Positions 1 through 6,934 of a DNA stretch of 26,466 bases are shown in pieces. Origin of the DNA: a virus; IMG/VR virus record IMGVR_UViG_3300027788_000066, positions 1-26,466 of that record; one strand, given 5' to 3'. The notes beneath the pieces were generated by a model. That model saw nothing but the letters and a program-made list of their open reading frames with translations, had not been told where the DNA came from and made no database searches. The translations under genes were made by a program, and so were the position numbers. Position 1 is the stretch's first letter. Each line of letters opens with the position of its first letter.

Positions 1-78
1 ATACATAGTATGTACATAGGTAATACAAGTATGTAAGGATAATAAGAATGTAATAACAATGTAACATAATACAACATG

Positions 79-90
79 ATAAGATCTTAT
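79..90. repeat. Perfect 12-nt palindrome
   Basis: The bases ataagatcttat read the same on both strands; the flanking bases do not extend the symmetry. It sits exactly where the AT-rich leader turns into the G-rich tract. It could be a protein-binding site for a dimer, or chance. Confidence 0.5.
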
Positions 91-103
91 GCGTGAGTGA
101 TGA

Positions 104-126
104 GGGTAGGTGGCTGGTGGGCTGGG
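104..126 (+). other. Possible two-layer G-quadruplex tract
   Basis: Six runs of two or three G are separated by loops of one or two bases (ta, t, ct, t, ct) within 23 nt. This satisfies the loose G2 quadruplex pattern but not the stricter G3 pattern. Such runs are rare elsewhere in this AT-rich window outside the Gly-rich collagen gene. Folding is an inference only. Confidence 0.35.
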
Positions 127-335
127 CCAGCTAGGTAATGTCTCAATATGTGGGGGAAAAGAGAGAGTAGGTGAGGTGAGTGAGGTGTAGATGCTATACA
201 CTGACAAGGGTATGTCTATGGTAAACGAAGAGGGACATGGGGACCCGGCAAAAAGATTTGAGTTTCCCTTTTACGGTGCGGTCGTTAGGAGTAGGAGCAA
301 CACAAACTCCCAAAATTTTTAACAAGTTTTTTTTA

Positions 336-378
336 TGACACTAGCCTTATAAGGTATATAAGTAAGGGGCTAATGTCA
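336..378. promoter_or_regulatory. Imperfect inverted repeat upstream of first gene
   Basis: The arms tgacactagcc (336-346) and ggctaatgtca (368-378) pair at 10 of 11 positions around a 21-nt spacer. Inside lies a second perfect palindrome, ccttataagg (345-354). The element follows a run of eight T and ends 39 nt before the chosen start of the first gene, so an operator or a 5' untranslated hairpin is plausible. No standard promoter boxes are clear beside it. Confidence 0.4.
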
Positions 379-417
379 CGTTTTAATTTTTTTATATATT
401 ATGTAACTATATATCCT

Positions 418-660
418 ATGGGACAAAAGCTATCAGCTCAAGCAAGAAGAGATAAAGCGGCACGTGATCTAGCATTCGCTAAAACACCGGCTAGGAGAGC
501 TAAAAAAGCACATGCTCAACGTATGGCTAGAAAGAATCCCAGAGCGTCAGAGGGTATGGACTATGATCATAAAGATCAACAGTACGAATCTCCTTCTAAG
601 AATAGAGGAAATGACGGACAAGGAACTAAAAAAGAAAGTGGCAGTAGGTATGCTACTTAA
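418..660 (+). CDS. Small basic protein with SPSK motif, unknown function
   Basis: An 80-residue, highly charged protein with no membrane segment. The N-terminal half (residues 1-45) is a Lys/Arg/Ala-rich, probably helical stretch. The C-terminal half carries the sequence MDYDHKDQQYESPSKNRG, then a Gly/Lys tail ending SGSRYAT. The S58-P59-x-K61 word matches the motif found in the protein cluster at 3682-7714. The frame stays open upstream to an ATG at 373, but that would add a hydrophobic MSRFNFF leader and would place the coding region over the right arm of the inverted repeat. I therefore chose the ATG at 418, which follows tatatcct. I recall similar DYDH...NRGNxGxGTKKE sequences from marine Bacteroidota phages, without a known function. 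Confidence 0.6.
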   Translation: MGQKLSAQARRDKAARDLAFAKTPARRAKKAHAQRMARKNPRASEGMDYDHKDQQYESPSKNRGNDGQGTKKESGSRYAT

Positions 661-690
661 TTAACCTAATACCTAATAACAAATACTAAC

Positions 691-702
691 GTCCGAAAGG
701 AC
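691..702 (+). other. Small GAAA-tetraloop hairpin in a 5' leader
   Basis: The bases gtcc-gaaa-ggac form a four-pair stem capped by a GNRA-type loop, 18 nt before the ATG at 721. A tandem ACCTAAT repeat (664-670, 671-677) lies just upstream. It could help stabilise or space the leader of the next gene. The stem is short, so chance is not excluded. Confidence 0.3.
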
Positions 703-720
703 AAACAAAAACAATTAATT

Positions 721-1011
721 ATGGCATGTTACAAAGAACTAGTTATCCCGGTTAACGTTGGGGGAGCGACATTTTACAATCACAGATTAGTCTTAACAGA
801 CGCAATGGTACAATCATCTCAAGCAACTCACAATGGTGTGACTTTATTGCTAGGTGTTAACGATGCAACAGTTACTATTACTTATGCAGCAGTTGTAAAT
901 TACGCTTCTTTAATCGCGTTTCAAAATTCAGTTAAAACGTTACTTACAGATTCAACATTGAATTCAGTAACTTTAGCTAATCAAACCGTTTCAGCAGTTA
1001 TCGTGAGCTAA
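721..1011 (+). CDS. Small beta-rich protein, unknown function
   Basis: A 96-residue protein with alternating hydrophobic and Thr/Ser/Asn residues throughout (for example HRLVLTD and VTLLLGVNDATVTITYA), suggesting mainly beta structure. No signal peptide and no catalytic motif are visible. Length and composition would fit a small virion decoration or structural protein, but that is only a guess. The start follows an A/T leader (acaattaattATGGC) with no Shine-Dalgarno run. A hairpin followed by a T-rich stretch comes soon after the stop, so this gene and the one before it may form a short transcription unit. Confidence 0.65.
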   Translation: MACYKELVIPVNVGGATFYNHRLVLTDAMVQSSQATHNGVTLLLGVNDATVTITYAAVVNYASLIAFQNSVKTLLTDSTLNSVTLANQTVSAVIVS

Positions 1012-1030
1012 TCACAAAAACCTTTAGATT

Positions 1031-1065
1031 TAAGGCGTCTTAATCGGCGCCTTACTTCTATTTTT
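1031..1065 (+). terminator. Intrinsic terminator-like hairpin
   Basis: Arms taaggcg (1031-1037) and cgcctta (1048-1054) pair perfectly over seven bases around a 10-nt loop. A T-rich stretch (cttctattttt) follows. It lies between two small genes in a 77-nt gap, where a rho-independent terminator is expected. Confidence 0.6.
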
Positions 1066-1088
1066 ATTAAACATTAAAACCAAAACCA

Positions 1089-1382
1089 ATGACACTATTT
1101 CATTACCAGACTAGCACGCAGTTTAGTCAACCGCAAATTACAGAAGAAACCATTAACCTTTGGAAAAATCTCTCAGATAAAAAGAACTGGAGAATAACCC
1201 AATTACCAAGTGGATATTATCAATCAGAATACCTAGACGTTAAAGATAAAGACGTTTGGCATGATGTAACGAGACGAGAGACCGTAGAAGGAGCTGAACA
1301 AGCTATTGACGGATCTGTCGAACACTACAAAAGGAAGGTAGATTACTTAAAAGGACCTACAGTAGTAAAAACATTCAAATAG
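1089..1382 (+). CDS. Small soluble protein, unknown function
   Basis: A 97-residue protein with mixed charge and several aromatics (LWKNLSDKKNW, GYYQSEYLD). The C-terminal half (about residues 60-90) looks helical and charged: WHDVTRRETVEGAEQAIDGSVEHY. No domain that I know is evident, and there is no membrane segment. It lies just upstream of the chaperonin gene, separated by a 34-nt AT-rich gap, so it may be co-transcribed with it. The start follows cattaaaaccaaaaccaATG, again without a Shine-Dalgarno sequence. Confidence 0.6.
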   Translation: MTLFHYQTSTQFSQPQITEETINLWKNLSDKKNWRITQLPSGYYQSEYLDVKDKDVWHDVTRRETVEGAEQAIDGSVEHYKRKVDYLKGPTVVKTFK

Positions 1383-1416
1383 ACCATACTAATATAATCT
1401 AATTAAATACAATATA

Positions 1417-2985
1417 ATGAATTATAACAATGCTAGTAATATAGTAAAGGAGTTAACTTTCAATAAGAAGGCTAAATCCAAAATAATGAAGGGTGTAGAC
1501 AAGTTAGCAAGAGCCGTAGGCTCAACTCTTGGTGCATCTGGAAAATGTGTGATCTATGAAGATACCATGGGTCGACCGGTGATAACAAAAGATGGTGTAA
1601 CCGTTGCGGAAAGCGTAGTCTTAATGGACCCGGTCGAGAACATTGGTGCAACTTTGGTTAAAGAAGCTGCCTCCAAAACAGTAGAAGAAGCAGGTGACGG
1701 TACTACAACAGCTACCGTCCTTGCTCATTCTATTTTAACTAACTACCATGAGTACGATGGTTGGGAAAGTTTAAGAAATATAAAGAATGGTATAGATTAT
1801 TCTTTAGAAAAAGTACTAGAGTACCTAGAAAAAATAAAAATTCCCGCAGACGACAAGTTAATTAAGCATGTAGCTAAGATTTCTTGTAATAACGACGAAA
1901 CACTAGGTAACTTAATCGCTGAGGCTTACGAAAAAGTAGGTAAAAACGGCGTAGTTTTGATGGAAGGCTCGGAAGATGAGCAAACACACATCGAAATTGT
2001 TGATGGGGTTGAGCTTCACGGCTGTAAAATAAAATCTCCTCATCTATTAACAGATAAAGACAACCATAAGTCGGTACTAGAAGAGCCATACGTGCTAATC
2101 GTAGATTCTCCTGTGGAAAATGTACGCAAAATACAGACAATATTGGAATATATAATAAAAGGTGGTAAATCACTGCTTATTATAGCTGAATTAGAGCAAC
2201 AACCGTTTGCTACTTTGTTAATGAACAAGGTTAAAGGCAATATAAAGGTTAATATTATAGATCTACCAGGATTTGGGCCATCTAAAAGAGATACACTAGA
2301 AGATATAGCGCTATTAACAGGTGCTAAGGTCATAAGTGAAGAGCTTGGAGATGATATGGACATGATTAGTCCAGATGTTTTAGGTAGAGCTAAGAAAGCT
2401 GTTACAGATAAAAGATCTACAATACTTACTGTAGACAAAGATCCTAAACTATTAAAAGATAGGATTAAAACTGTAGAAAAGAAAATCAAAGAAACTAAAG
2501 ATAAGTATTGGAAAGGTCTTCATCAAAAAAGACTAGCTATGTTATCAGGTTTAGTTGGTATAATCAAAGTAGGTGCTTACTCTCAAGTAGAGCGCAAAGA
2601 AAAGATGGATAGAGTGGAAGATGCTTTGTATGCTACTAAAGCTGCTATCGAGGAAGGTATTGTACCAGGTGGTGGTATTGCTTTGTTAAACGCTGCAAGT
2701 ATGGTTGAAAACCACGGTGGAGCTGGAGAGTTAATATTACTAAGCGCAATACAAGCTCCTTTTGAAAAAGTATTAGAAAATGCTAATATGATGGAAAGAG
2801 TGTCTTGGGCAGAAGGTTGGGAAGAAGGAGAAGGTATAGATGTTACATGTGGTTGTACTAAGCATATGGTAACAGAAGGTATTGTCGATCCTCTTCTTGT
2901 AACTAAGTCAGCACTTAAATATGCAGTAAGTGTTGCTAAGACTATTATGTCTGCGGATTGTGTAATATCAAACGTAAGAGAATAA
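1417..2985 (+). CDS. groEL: Phage GroEL-type chaperonin
   Basis: A 522-residue group I chaperonin subunit, expected to form a ring that folds proteins using ATP together with a co-chaperonin. Family landmarks are in order: ITKDG with D59; the nucleotide loop [11 protein letters not shown] with D94; the hinge/apical region with LLIIAE (253-258); PGFG (284-287); the equatorial RVEDALYAT with D402, which aligns with the ATPase aspartate D398 of E. coli GroEL; GGG at 418-420; and GIVDP with D491, aligning with D495. The usual GPKGRNV segment is altered to GASGKCV. In the apical domain the substrate-contacting Tyr-Phe pair of E. coli (203-204) appears as His-Leu (209-210). The Gly-Gly-Met tail is absent. 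All ATP-handling aspartates are kept, so I expect activity, perhaps with changed client preference. The stop overlaps the next start by one base, and the next gene is the GroES partner. Confidence 0.95.
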   Translation: MNYNNASNIVKELTFNKKAKSKIMKGVDKLARAVGSTLGASGKCVIYEDTMGRPVITKDGVTVAESVVLMDPVENIGATLVKEAASKTVEEAGDGTTTATVLAHSILTNYHEYDGWESLRNIKNGIDYSLEKVLEYLEKIKIPADDKLIKHVAKISCNNDETLGNLIAEAYEKVGKNGVVLMEGSEDEQTHIEIVDGVELHGCKIKSPHLLTDKDNHKSVLEEPYVLIVDSPVENVRKIQTILEYIIKGGKSLLIIAELEQQPFATLLMNKVKGNIKVNIIDLPGFGPSKRDTLEDIALLTGAKVISEELGDDMDMISPDVLGRAKKAVTDKRSTILTVDKDPKLLKDRIKTVEKKIKETKDKYWKGLHQKRLAMLSGLVGIIKVGAYSQVERKEKMDRVEDALYATKAAIEEGIVPGGGIALLNAASMVENHGGAGELILLSAIQAPFEKVLENANMMERVSWAEGWEEGEGIDVTCGCTKHMVTEGIVDPLLVTKSALKYAVSVAKTIMSADCVISNVRE

Positions 2986-3242
2986 TGAAAGCAATAAACT
3001 ACTACATAGTAATAGAAAAGATAAAAGAAGAACCAAGAGAGGTTGGTGGTCTTATTATCGCAGAAAGAACAGATACAGAAGTTAGATACAAAAAAGCTAA
3101 AGTAATAACAGTTGGTGACAAAGTACAGGGTGTTGTAGAAGATGATGTCATATTCTACGACAAACACGCAGGTCACGGTATTTCTTACAAAGAGAAAGTA
3201 TATACAGTTATTAACTTAGGGGACGTTGTTTTAGTCGAATGA
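2985..3242 (+). CDS. groES: Phage GroES-type co-chaperonin
   Basis: An 85-residue protein with the GroES barrel layout. It has an N-terminal strand (KAINYYIVIEKIKEE), a mobile-loop segment EVGGLIIAER (residues 19-28) matching the GGIVL loop by which GroES docks on GroEL, then AKVITVGDKV, a DDVIFYDKHAG stretch, and a C-terminal strand VINLGDVVLVE. It is slightly shorter than the cellular protein (about 97 residues). I chose the ATG at 2985, inside the TAATG overlap with the groEL stop. The frame extends to a TTG at 2958, but that only adds basic residues that the family lacks. The gene order, groEL before groES, is the reverse of the usual bacterial operon. It should cap the GroEL ring encoded next to it; compare T4 gp31, which replaces host GroES. 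Confidence 0.9.
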   Translation: MKAINYYIVIEKIKEEPREVGGLIIAERTDTEVRYKKAKVITVGDKVQGVVEDDVIFYDKHAGHGISYKEKVYTVINLGDVVLVE

Positions 3243-3679
3243 GACTAAGCGCTTCTGATCTACGTGAAATAAATTTATTTAAGTATTACAGGCTTGTTAG
3301 AAAATGGGCCTGTAAGACTTATAATATAAAAGATGCAGATTTAGAATTACTCATCTATTTAGATTGCAAAACTCATTTTACACGTAATGATTTTATAGAA
3401 GGTGTATATACATACTCCTGGGACAAAGCCCGTTGGGAACGACTTCGTAAAGATGGTTGGATCGATGTTTGGCGTCACCGAAACCGCACTTCAATTAAAT
3501 ACAGCGTTTACAAGACTTCTTTCAGATGTAGACAGCTAATCTCAAGAATTTACAGAATATTGCTCGCCGAGGAGGATTTACCTACCAGCGAGCGAAGCAA
3601 GTTTTATAACAATAAGACATATACAGACAAGGTCTACAATAAGGCTATTGATGATATGATTAAGGATAAAAACAGATAA
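3239..3679 (+). CDS. Winged-helix-like protein coupled to the chaperonin genes
   Basis: A 146-residue basic protein. The run ELLIYLDCKTHFTRNDF (about 36-52), then YSWDKARWERLRKDGWI (59-75) and a basic WRHRNRTSIKYSVY hairpin (78-91), has the helix-helix-wing rhythm of a MarR-like DNA-binding fold. The C-terminal part (RQLISRIYRILLAEEDLPTS) is helical and could serve as a dimer arm. Its ATG overlaps the groES stop (ATGA), so it is translationally coupled to the co-chaperonin. I recall similar wHTH-like proteins in marine Bacteroidota phages. Possible roles are a late-gene regulator or a nucleoprotein. The fold call is by pattern and not certain. Confidence 0.55.
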   Translation: MRLSASDLREINLFKYYRLVRKWACKTYNIKDADLELLIYLDCKTHFTRNDFIEGVYTYSWDKARWERLRKDGWIDVWRHRNRTSIKYSVYKTSFRCRQLISRIYRILLAEEDLPTSERSKFYNNKTYTDKVYNKAIDDMIKDKNR

Positions 3680-3681
3680 TT

Positions 3682-4092
3682 ATGGCATACAAAGGCTACA
3701 AAGGATGCGGACCAAAAAAGATAGGTGCATCGCCAATGAAACAAACAGTTGCACAAAATGATGCAAGAAGAGACGCAACAAGAGATAAAATAGCAAAATC
3801 TAGAGGAAAAGACTTAATTGGAAGTGATGCTAGGTTAGGAAAAGGATATGGTGTAATTGGAGCTATAAATGCAGGTGTCAAAAATTTTAGAGAAAATACA
3901 ATGACACCAGAAGGTAGAAGCAAGTTTGGGAAAAATATTGCAAAAGATGTAAGCAGACTTACTTCTGGTGTAAAAGACATGTTTAAGTCTACACACCAAC
4001 ACCATAGTGATAACAGATTTAAGAAGAAAAATACTTCTAAAGTTATAAATCAAGGAAAATCAAACGAAAAACTTAGAACAAAAATAAACTAA
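3682..4092 (+). CDS. Basic low-complexity protein with SPMK motif
   Basis: A 136-residue, Lys-rich protein beginning MAYKGYKGCGPKKIGASPMKQ, with the S17-P18-x-K20 word near the N terminus. The middle (about 45-105) looks helical and charged. The tail is histidine- and lysine-rich (THQHHSDNRFKKKN) and contains VINQGKSNEKLR, echoing the INQGDK word of the next protein. No enzymatic motif or membrane segment is visible. It is the first of eight consecutive genes whose products share the S-P-x-K-type motif. The start has the A/T leader gataattATGGC. Likely a minor virion or DNA-associated protein; the function is unknown. Confidence 0.6.
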   Translation: MAYKGYKGCGPKKIGASPMKQTVAQNDARRDATRDKIAKSRGKDLIGSDARLGKGYGVIGAINAGVKNFRENTMTPEGRSKFGKNIAKDVSRLTSGVKDMFKSTHQHHSDNRFKKKNTSKVINQGKSNEKLRTKIN

Positions 4093-4110
4093 CTTAATTA
4101 ACATAAAACA

Positions 4111-4659
4111 ATGGCTCACAACAAATCACCTTTCAAAATGGCGGGTAAATCCCCGTTAATGAAACAACTAATAGGTAAACAAAGTATGTTACCTGAAGGA
4201 TTACAGGCTGCTATAAAAGCCTCGCCAGCTAAAAAGTACGGACACTCACCAGCTAAGCAAGATGAAAAACCTTCTCCAGCTAAAGAAATAAATAAATTAA
4301 GCGCAAGAACTATTAACCAGGGAGATAAAGCAGAAGCTGCTTATGAATCAGGTGATACTAAGAAAGGAAACAAGCATACAGCTAGAGCAGCTCGTATGGA
4401 CGCTAGAAACATGAAGAAGATAAGTAAGTTTAATGAAAAACCTTCTCCAGCAAAACAAGTTAGAGTTAAAGACTTACCTAAAAAAGCTGTTGATTTAGGG
4501 GAAGACATACTTGAAGGAGGTAAAAAGTTTATTAAATCAATAGGTAATATTAAATTATCAAGTAAAGCAAGAGAAGATTGTAAAAAAGCAGGCGGTAAGT
4601 ACTCAAGAAAAAAAGGATGCTTAATGCCAGTAAAACAAGAAGCAAAATCATCAAAATAA
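4111..4659 (+). CDS. Basic protein with six S-P motifs
   Basis: A 182-residue, strongly basic and probably largely unstructured protein. S-P words occur at residues 6-7, 14-15, 38-39, 46-47, 55-56 and 112-113; four of them are exactly SPAK, and the first is KSPFKM. Between them lies INQGDKAEAAYESGDTKKGN (68-87) and a helical Ala/Arg-rich stretch to about 100. The C terminus has a paired-cysteine unit, EDCKKAGGKYSRKKGC (155-170). The repeated motif inside one chain shows it is a functional unit rather than a chance word. The stop overlaps the next start (TAATG). Candidate roles are binding packaged DNA, capsid targeting or docking to another virion protein. None is proven by the sequence. Confidence 0.65.
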   Translation: MAHNKSPFKMAGKSPLMKQLIGKQSMLPEGLQAAIKASPAKKYGHSPAKQDEKPSPAKEINKLSARTINQGDKAEAAYESGDTKKGNKHTARAARMDARNMKKISKFNEKPSPAKQVRVKDLPKKAVDLGEDILEGGKKFIKSIGNIKLSSKAREDCKKAGGKYSRKKGCLMPVKQEAKSSK

Positions 4660-4889
4660 TGGGAACAAAAGGAATAACAAACATGCCTATAACGGCAATC
4701 GTTCAAAAAGGCAAGAAAAAACTATTTGAAGGAGGAGACAAACAGAACATTGAGGTAGAAGGATCACCAGTTGTATCTGCAGCAGGTAATAGACCTATTG
4801 AAACAAAACCTGAGTCTTACTTATTTAATAACTCACCTAAGTCTCCTGTAGACGGTTCAGGTGGAGGAAGCAAAAAGGGTGGAAAATAG
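4659..4889 (+). CDS. Small S-P-motif protein, unknown function
   Basis: A 76-residue protein starting MGTKGITNMPITAIVQKGKK at the ATG inside the TAATG overlap. A longer frame opens upstream at 4617, but it would overlap the previous gene by 43 nt. S-P words occur at 36-37 (EGSPVV), 59-60 and 62-63 (NNSPKSPVDG). The chain ends in a Gly/Ser/Lys linker (SGGGSKKGGK). There is no recognisable domain. It may be an adaptor or a flexible virion component. Its 3' end overlaps the 5' end of the next gene by about 29 nt if that gene starts at its GTG. Confidence 0.55.
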   Translation: MGTKGITNMPITAIVQKGKKKLFEGGDKQNIEVEGSPVVSAAGNRPIETKPESYLFNNSPKSPVDGSGGGSKKGGK

Positions 4890-5199
4890 AGTAAGCCCTA
4901 TAACACAAAATGCCAAATCTAGACCTATAATAAAAAAGGATCTAGAACCTGGCATAATGGCTGAGGCTAACAAAGACGGTAGTACTTACGTAAGTAAGGA
5001 TGCTAGTCCTGCTCAGATGAAAGACGCTATAGATCATGAGGAAGTTCACCACAAACAAATGGAAAGAGGTGATCTTGATTATGATGATGATAACGTAATT
5101 TGGAAAGGTAAAAAATTCTCAAGAGCTAAAATGAATGAAGGGGCACAAAAACTACCCTGGGAGGCTGAAGCTTATAAGAAAACAAAAAAATCGAAATAA
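4861..5199 (+). CDS. Putative small zinc metallopeptidase (HExxH) with S-P motifs
   Basis: A 112-residue protein containing H59-E60-E61-V62-H63, the zinc-binding and catalytic HExxH signature, on a likely helix (DAIDHEEVHHKQMERGD). Some 38 residues downstream, PWEAEAY offers glutamates (E101 or E103) that could be the third zinc ligand, as in gluzincin-type peptidases. Upstream are GIMAEANKDGSTYVSKDASP (31-50) and an S-P at 12-13. No signal peptide. The start is unsure: GTG at 4861 gives the full chain but overlaps the previous gene by 29 nt, while the first ATG in frame is at 4957 (residue 33). I keep the GTG because the sequence before residue 33 has the same style as its neighbours. It could process virion proteins, act in cell-wall entry, or be an inactive relative. 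Confidence 0.55.
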   Translation: MEEAKRVENRVSPITQNAKSRPIIKKDLEPGIMAEANKDGSTYVSKDASPAQMKDAIDHEEVHHKQMERGDLDYDDDNVIWKGKKFSRAKMNEGAQKLPWEAEAYKKTKKSK

Positions 5200-5690
5200 T
5201 GGCATTTAAGTTAAAATTAAAACAAGTTCAACTAAGCGGTAGTAAAGCTAGTCCTTTTAAGATCAATGAATCTTTAGTGGCTGGAGCAGGAATAGCAGCA
5301 AAAGGCTTTTCAACTGATTTAGGAGGAGCAAGTAGAGCTATGGCAAAACCAGTTCAAGTTGGTGGTGGTGATGAAGGTAGTGGTAGTGATACTGCAACAG
5401 CTGCTCAAACCTCACAAAAATGTGAAGATAGAGATTTAACTGGCGACGCATTAGCTAAATGTCAAGAATTAACTAACACAAAGTTTTTAACCGAAACCGC
5501 TGCACAAGAGAAAGCGATAGCAGATGCAAAATTAAAAAAAGACACTGCTACAAAAGCTAGTAATGACAAGCAAGATGCTTATTGTTTAAGAAATCCAAAT
5601 AAAAAAGCATGTAAAAATCACACGCCTCAAGGTAAAACTGAAGATGTTGCTGATGTCGACACGACTCCAGCTCCTCTTCCAACAGAATAA
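5199..5690 (+). CDS. S-P-motif protein with cysteine pairs
   Basis: A 163-residue protein opening MAFKLKLKQVQLSGSKASPF, with K at 21, so the S18-P19-F-K word sits close to the N terminus. An Ala/Gly-rich stretch (26-70) follows. Then come CEDRDLTGDALAKC (cysteines 13 residues apart), a long charged helix, and CLRNPNKKAC (cysteines nine apart), before an acidic Thr/Pro tail. The MAFK opening recurs in the next gene. The ATG overlaps the preceding stop (TAATGG), indicating coupled translation. No enzyme motif is evident. A structural or packaged virion protein is likely. Confidence 0.6.
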   Translation: MAFKLKLKQVQLSGSKASPFKINESLVAGAGIAAKGFSTDLGGASRAMAKPVQVGGGDEGSGSDTATAAQTSQKCEDRDLTGDALAKCQELTNTKFLTETAAQEKAIADAKLKKDTATKASNDKQDAYCLRNPNKKACKNHTPQGKTEDVADVDTTPAPLPTE

Positions 5691-5704
5691 TTAACATATA
5701 AACT

Positions 5705-6934
5705 ATGGCATTTAAAATGAAAAGGGCTGGAATGAGCCTAAGATCCAGTACCAACATACAACCTCAGTTAACAAACGTTGAGAGAAGCGGAGGTATGCAA
5801 GAAGCAAGTCCTTTTAAACAACAAACAGACGCTAAATTTAATAGAACATTAAATACCGACGGGTCTATTAAGATTGATAAAAACGAGGAAGGTGAAACAA
5901 CACTTACGCCTAAAGTTCATACCGGTATAGGTGCTTGTGATAAACTTAAAAAAGGAGATAATCTTGCCCCTAACTCGGCGGCATGTCTAAAATATAAGAA
6001 GTCTGCAAAGAAATGCGAAGGCTTGTCTCAAGAAGAATTAATGGATCCAGCCAACGACTGTACTGGCCATGCGATGGATGAGACTACAACACCTGACGTT
6101 TTAGACGAAGCTTCCGGAATTGTTCAAGGCCCAGGAGGTACAACACCTAGAACAAACATACTTACGCCTAGAGAAATGAGACGTAATATGAGAATGAGAA
6201 GATTTGCTTCAGATGGTAGTGAGCGTTTAAAGAAGAAAGCAAACAGAAATATAAGACAAGCTATTAGAAGAGGAGAATCGCCAGACCAAGGTGATTTAGA
6301 TATACTTTCTGGAGAAGATTTAGGTAACTTAGATGGTATAAACATCATGCAAGATTCTACAGGTACTACGAATTTATTTACAAAACAACAAACCTCTGCG
6401 TTCCAACAGAATCCAGGTGGCGAGACAATTGACCCTCAAGTTTACCAAAAAGAATTAGATGCTCAATTAACCTTAATAGAACAAGGAGATGTAGAGTATG
6501 ATGATATGGAGGCAACAATGAAAGCGGCTGAGGCAGCTACTCAAGCAAGTCTTGGAGTTGGTTCAAAAGGTCAAAGTGGTGTTGAGCAAGGTCAGTACTT
6601 GACCAACAGAACAAGAAGAACCATGAGAAGAAACAATGCTGACATGGAAGATGCTGGTGTGAATAAAAATGATAAGGTAAGCGAGAGAAAAAGAGATTCA
6701 AACAAAAGAAAAGTAACAAAATACAAAGACAAGCTAAAAGGATCTGTAGATGCTGAAGGGAATTACGTAAAGAAAGAAGGTGGTATATCTAAAAAGAAAT
6801 ACGACAGATTAAAAAGAAAAGCTAAAGACAAAGGTGGTAATGTTAGTGCTTTTAAGAAAAAAGGATCACCTATGCATATGACCGTGAACGTAACAAAACC
6901 ATCTTACAAAATGGGTGGATTTGGATCTAAGTAA
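5705..6934 (+). CDS. Large basic S-P-motif protein, unknown function
   Basis: A 409-residue protein, the largest of the S-P cluster. It opens MAFKMKRAGM and carries EASPFKQQ (S35-P36) near the start and GSPMHM (S388-P389) near the end, so motifs bracket the chain. Between them are a Cys-containing section (about 78-120), a strongly basic Arg/Lys/Met stretch around 155-190 (REMRRNMRMRRFASDG), an acidic and Gln-rich middle, and a second basic block (about 300-385). No signal peptide, membrane segment or catalytic motif. The basic blocks would suit contact with DNA or with an acidic scaffold. It ends 2 nt before the next gene. Confidence 0.6.
   Translation: MAFKMKRAGMSLRSSTNIQPQLTNVERSGGMQEASPFKQQTDAKFNRTLNTDGSIKIDKNEEGETTLTPKVHTGIGACDKLKKGDNLAPNSAACLKYKKSAKKCEGLSQEELMDPANDCTGHAMDETTTPDVLDEASGIVQGPGGTTPRTNILTPREMRRNMRMRRFASDGSERLKKKANRNIRQAIRRGESPDQGDLDILSGEDLGNLDGINIMQDSTGTTNLFTKQQTSAFQQNPGGETIDPQVYQKELDAQLTLIEQGDVEYDDMEATMKAAEAATQASLGVGSKGQSGVEQGQYLTNRTRRTMRRNNADMEDAGVNKNDKVSERKRDSNKRKVTKYKDKLKGSVDAEGNYVKKEGGISKKKYDRLKRKAKDKGGNVSAFKKKGSPMHMTVNVTKPSYKMGGFGSK

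Larger units (their letters stand above)
1..417. other. Non-coding left end, G-rich and C-poor
   Basis: I see no convincing reading frame on either strand. Positions 1-90 are AT-rich, with recurring atgta/gtaata words. Positions 91-190 switch to a strongly G-biased composition: by hand count about 47 G against 8 C, with runs such as gggtagg, ggtggg and ggtgaggtgag. Positions 191-320 are mixed and hold a tggggaccc patch at 238-246. Then come a run of eight T (327-334) and an inverted repeat (336-378) leading into the first gene. It may be a replication, packaging or control region, an untranslated structured RNA, or a contig junction. I cannot decide between these, and no tRNA-like fold or conserved RNA was recognised. 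Confidence 0.6.

Noticed and set aside
91-330. tRNA or known structured RNA in the G-rich tract
   Set aside because: I found no acceptor stem, anticodon arm or GGTTCGA-like T arm, and the strand bias does not fit a balanced cloverleaf.
373-417. Upstream start for the first gene (MSRFNFF...)
   Set aside because: It adds a hydrophobic leader unlike the basic body, and would put coding sequence over the right arm of the inverted repeat. The ATG at 418 fits better, though I cannot exclude the longer form.
2958-2984. TTG start extending the groES product by nine residues
   Set aside because: The added residues are basic and precede the conserved first GroES strand; the TAATG overlap gives a normal family start.
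2040-3176. Open frames on the - strand across groEL and groES (2040-2489, 2583-3176)
   Set aside because: They overlap two firmly identified genes and encode hydrophobic, composition-driven chains with no family resemblance.
4617-4658. Upstream start for the 76-residue S-P protein
   Set aside because: It would overlap the preceding gene by 43 nt, while an ATG at the TAATG junction gives the same coupling seen at other junctions here.
4870-4890. Programmed ribosomal frameshift joining the 4659 and 4861 genes
   Set aside because: The frames are offset by +1, whereas the caaaaag word would favour -1, and no stimulating hairpin is obvious. A simple overlapping start explains the layout.
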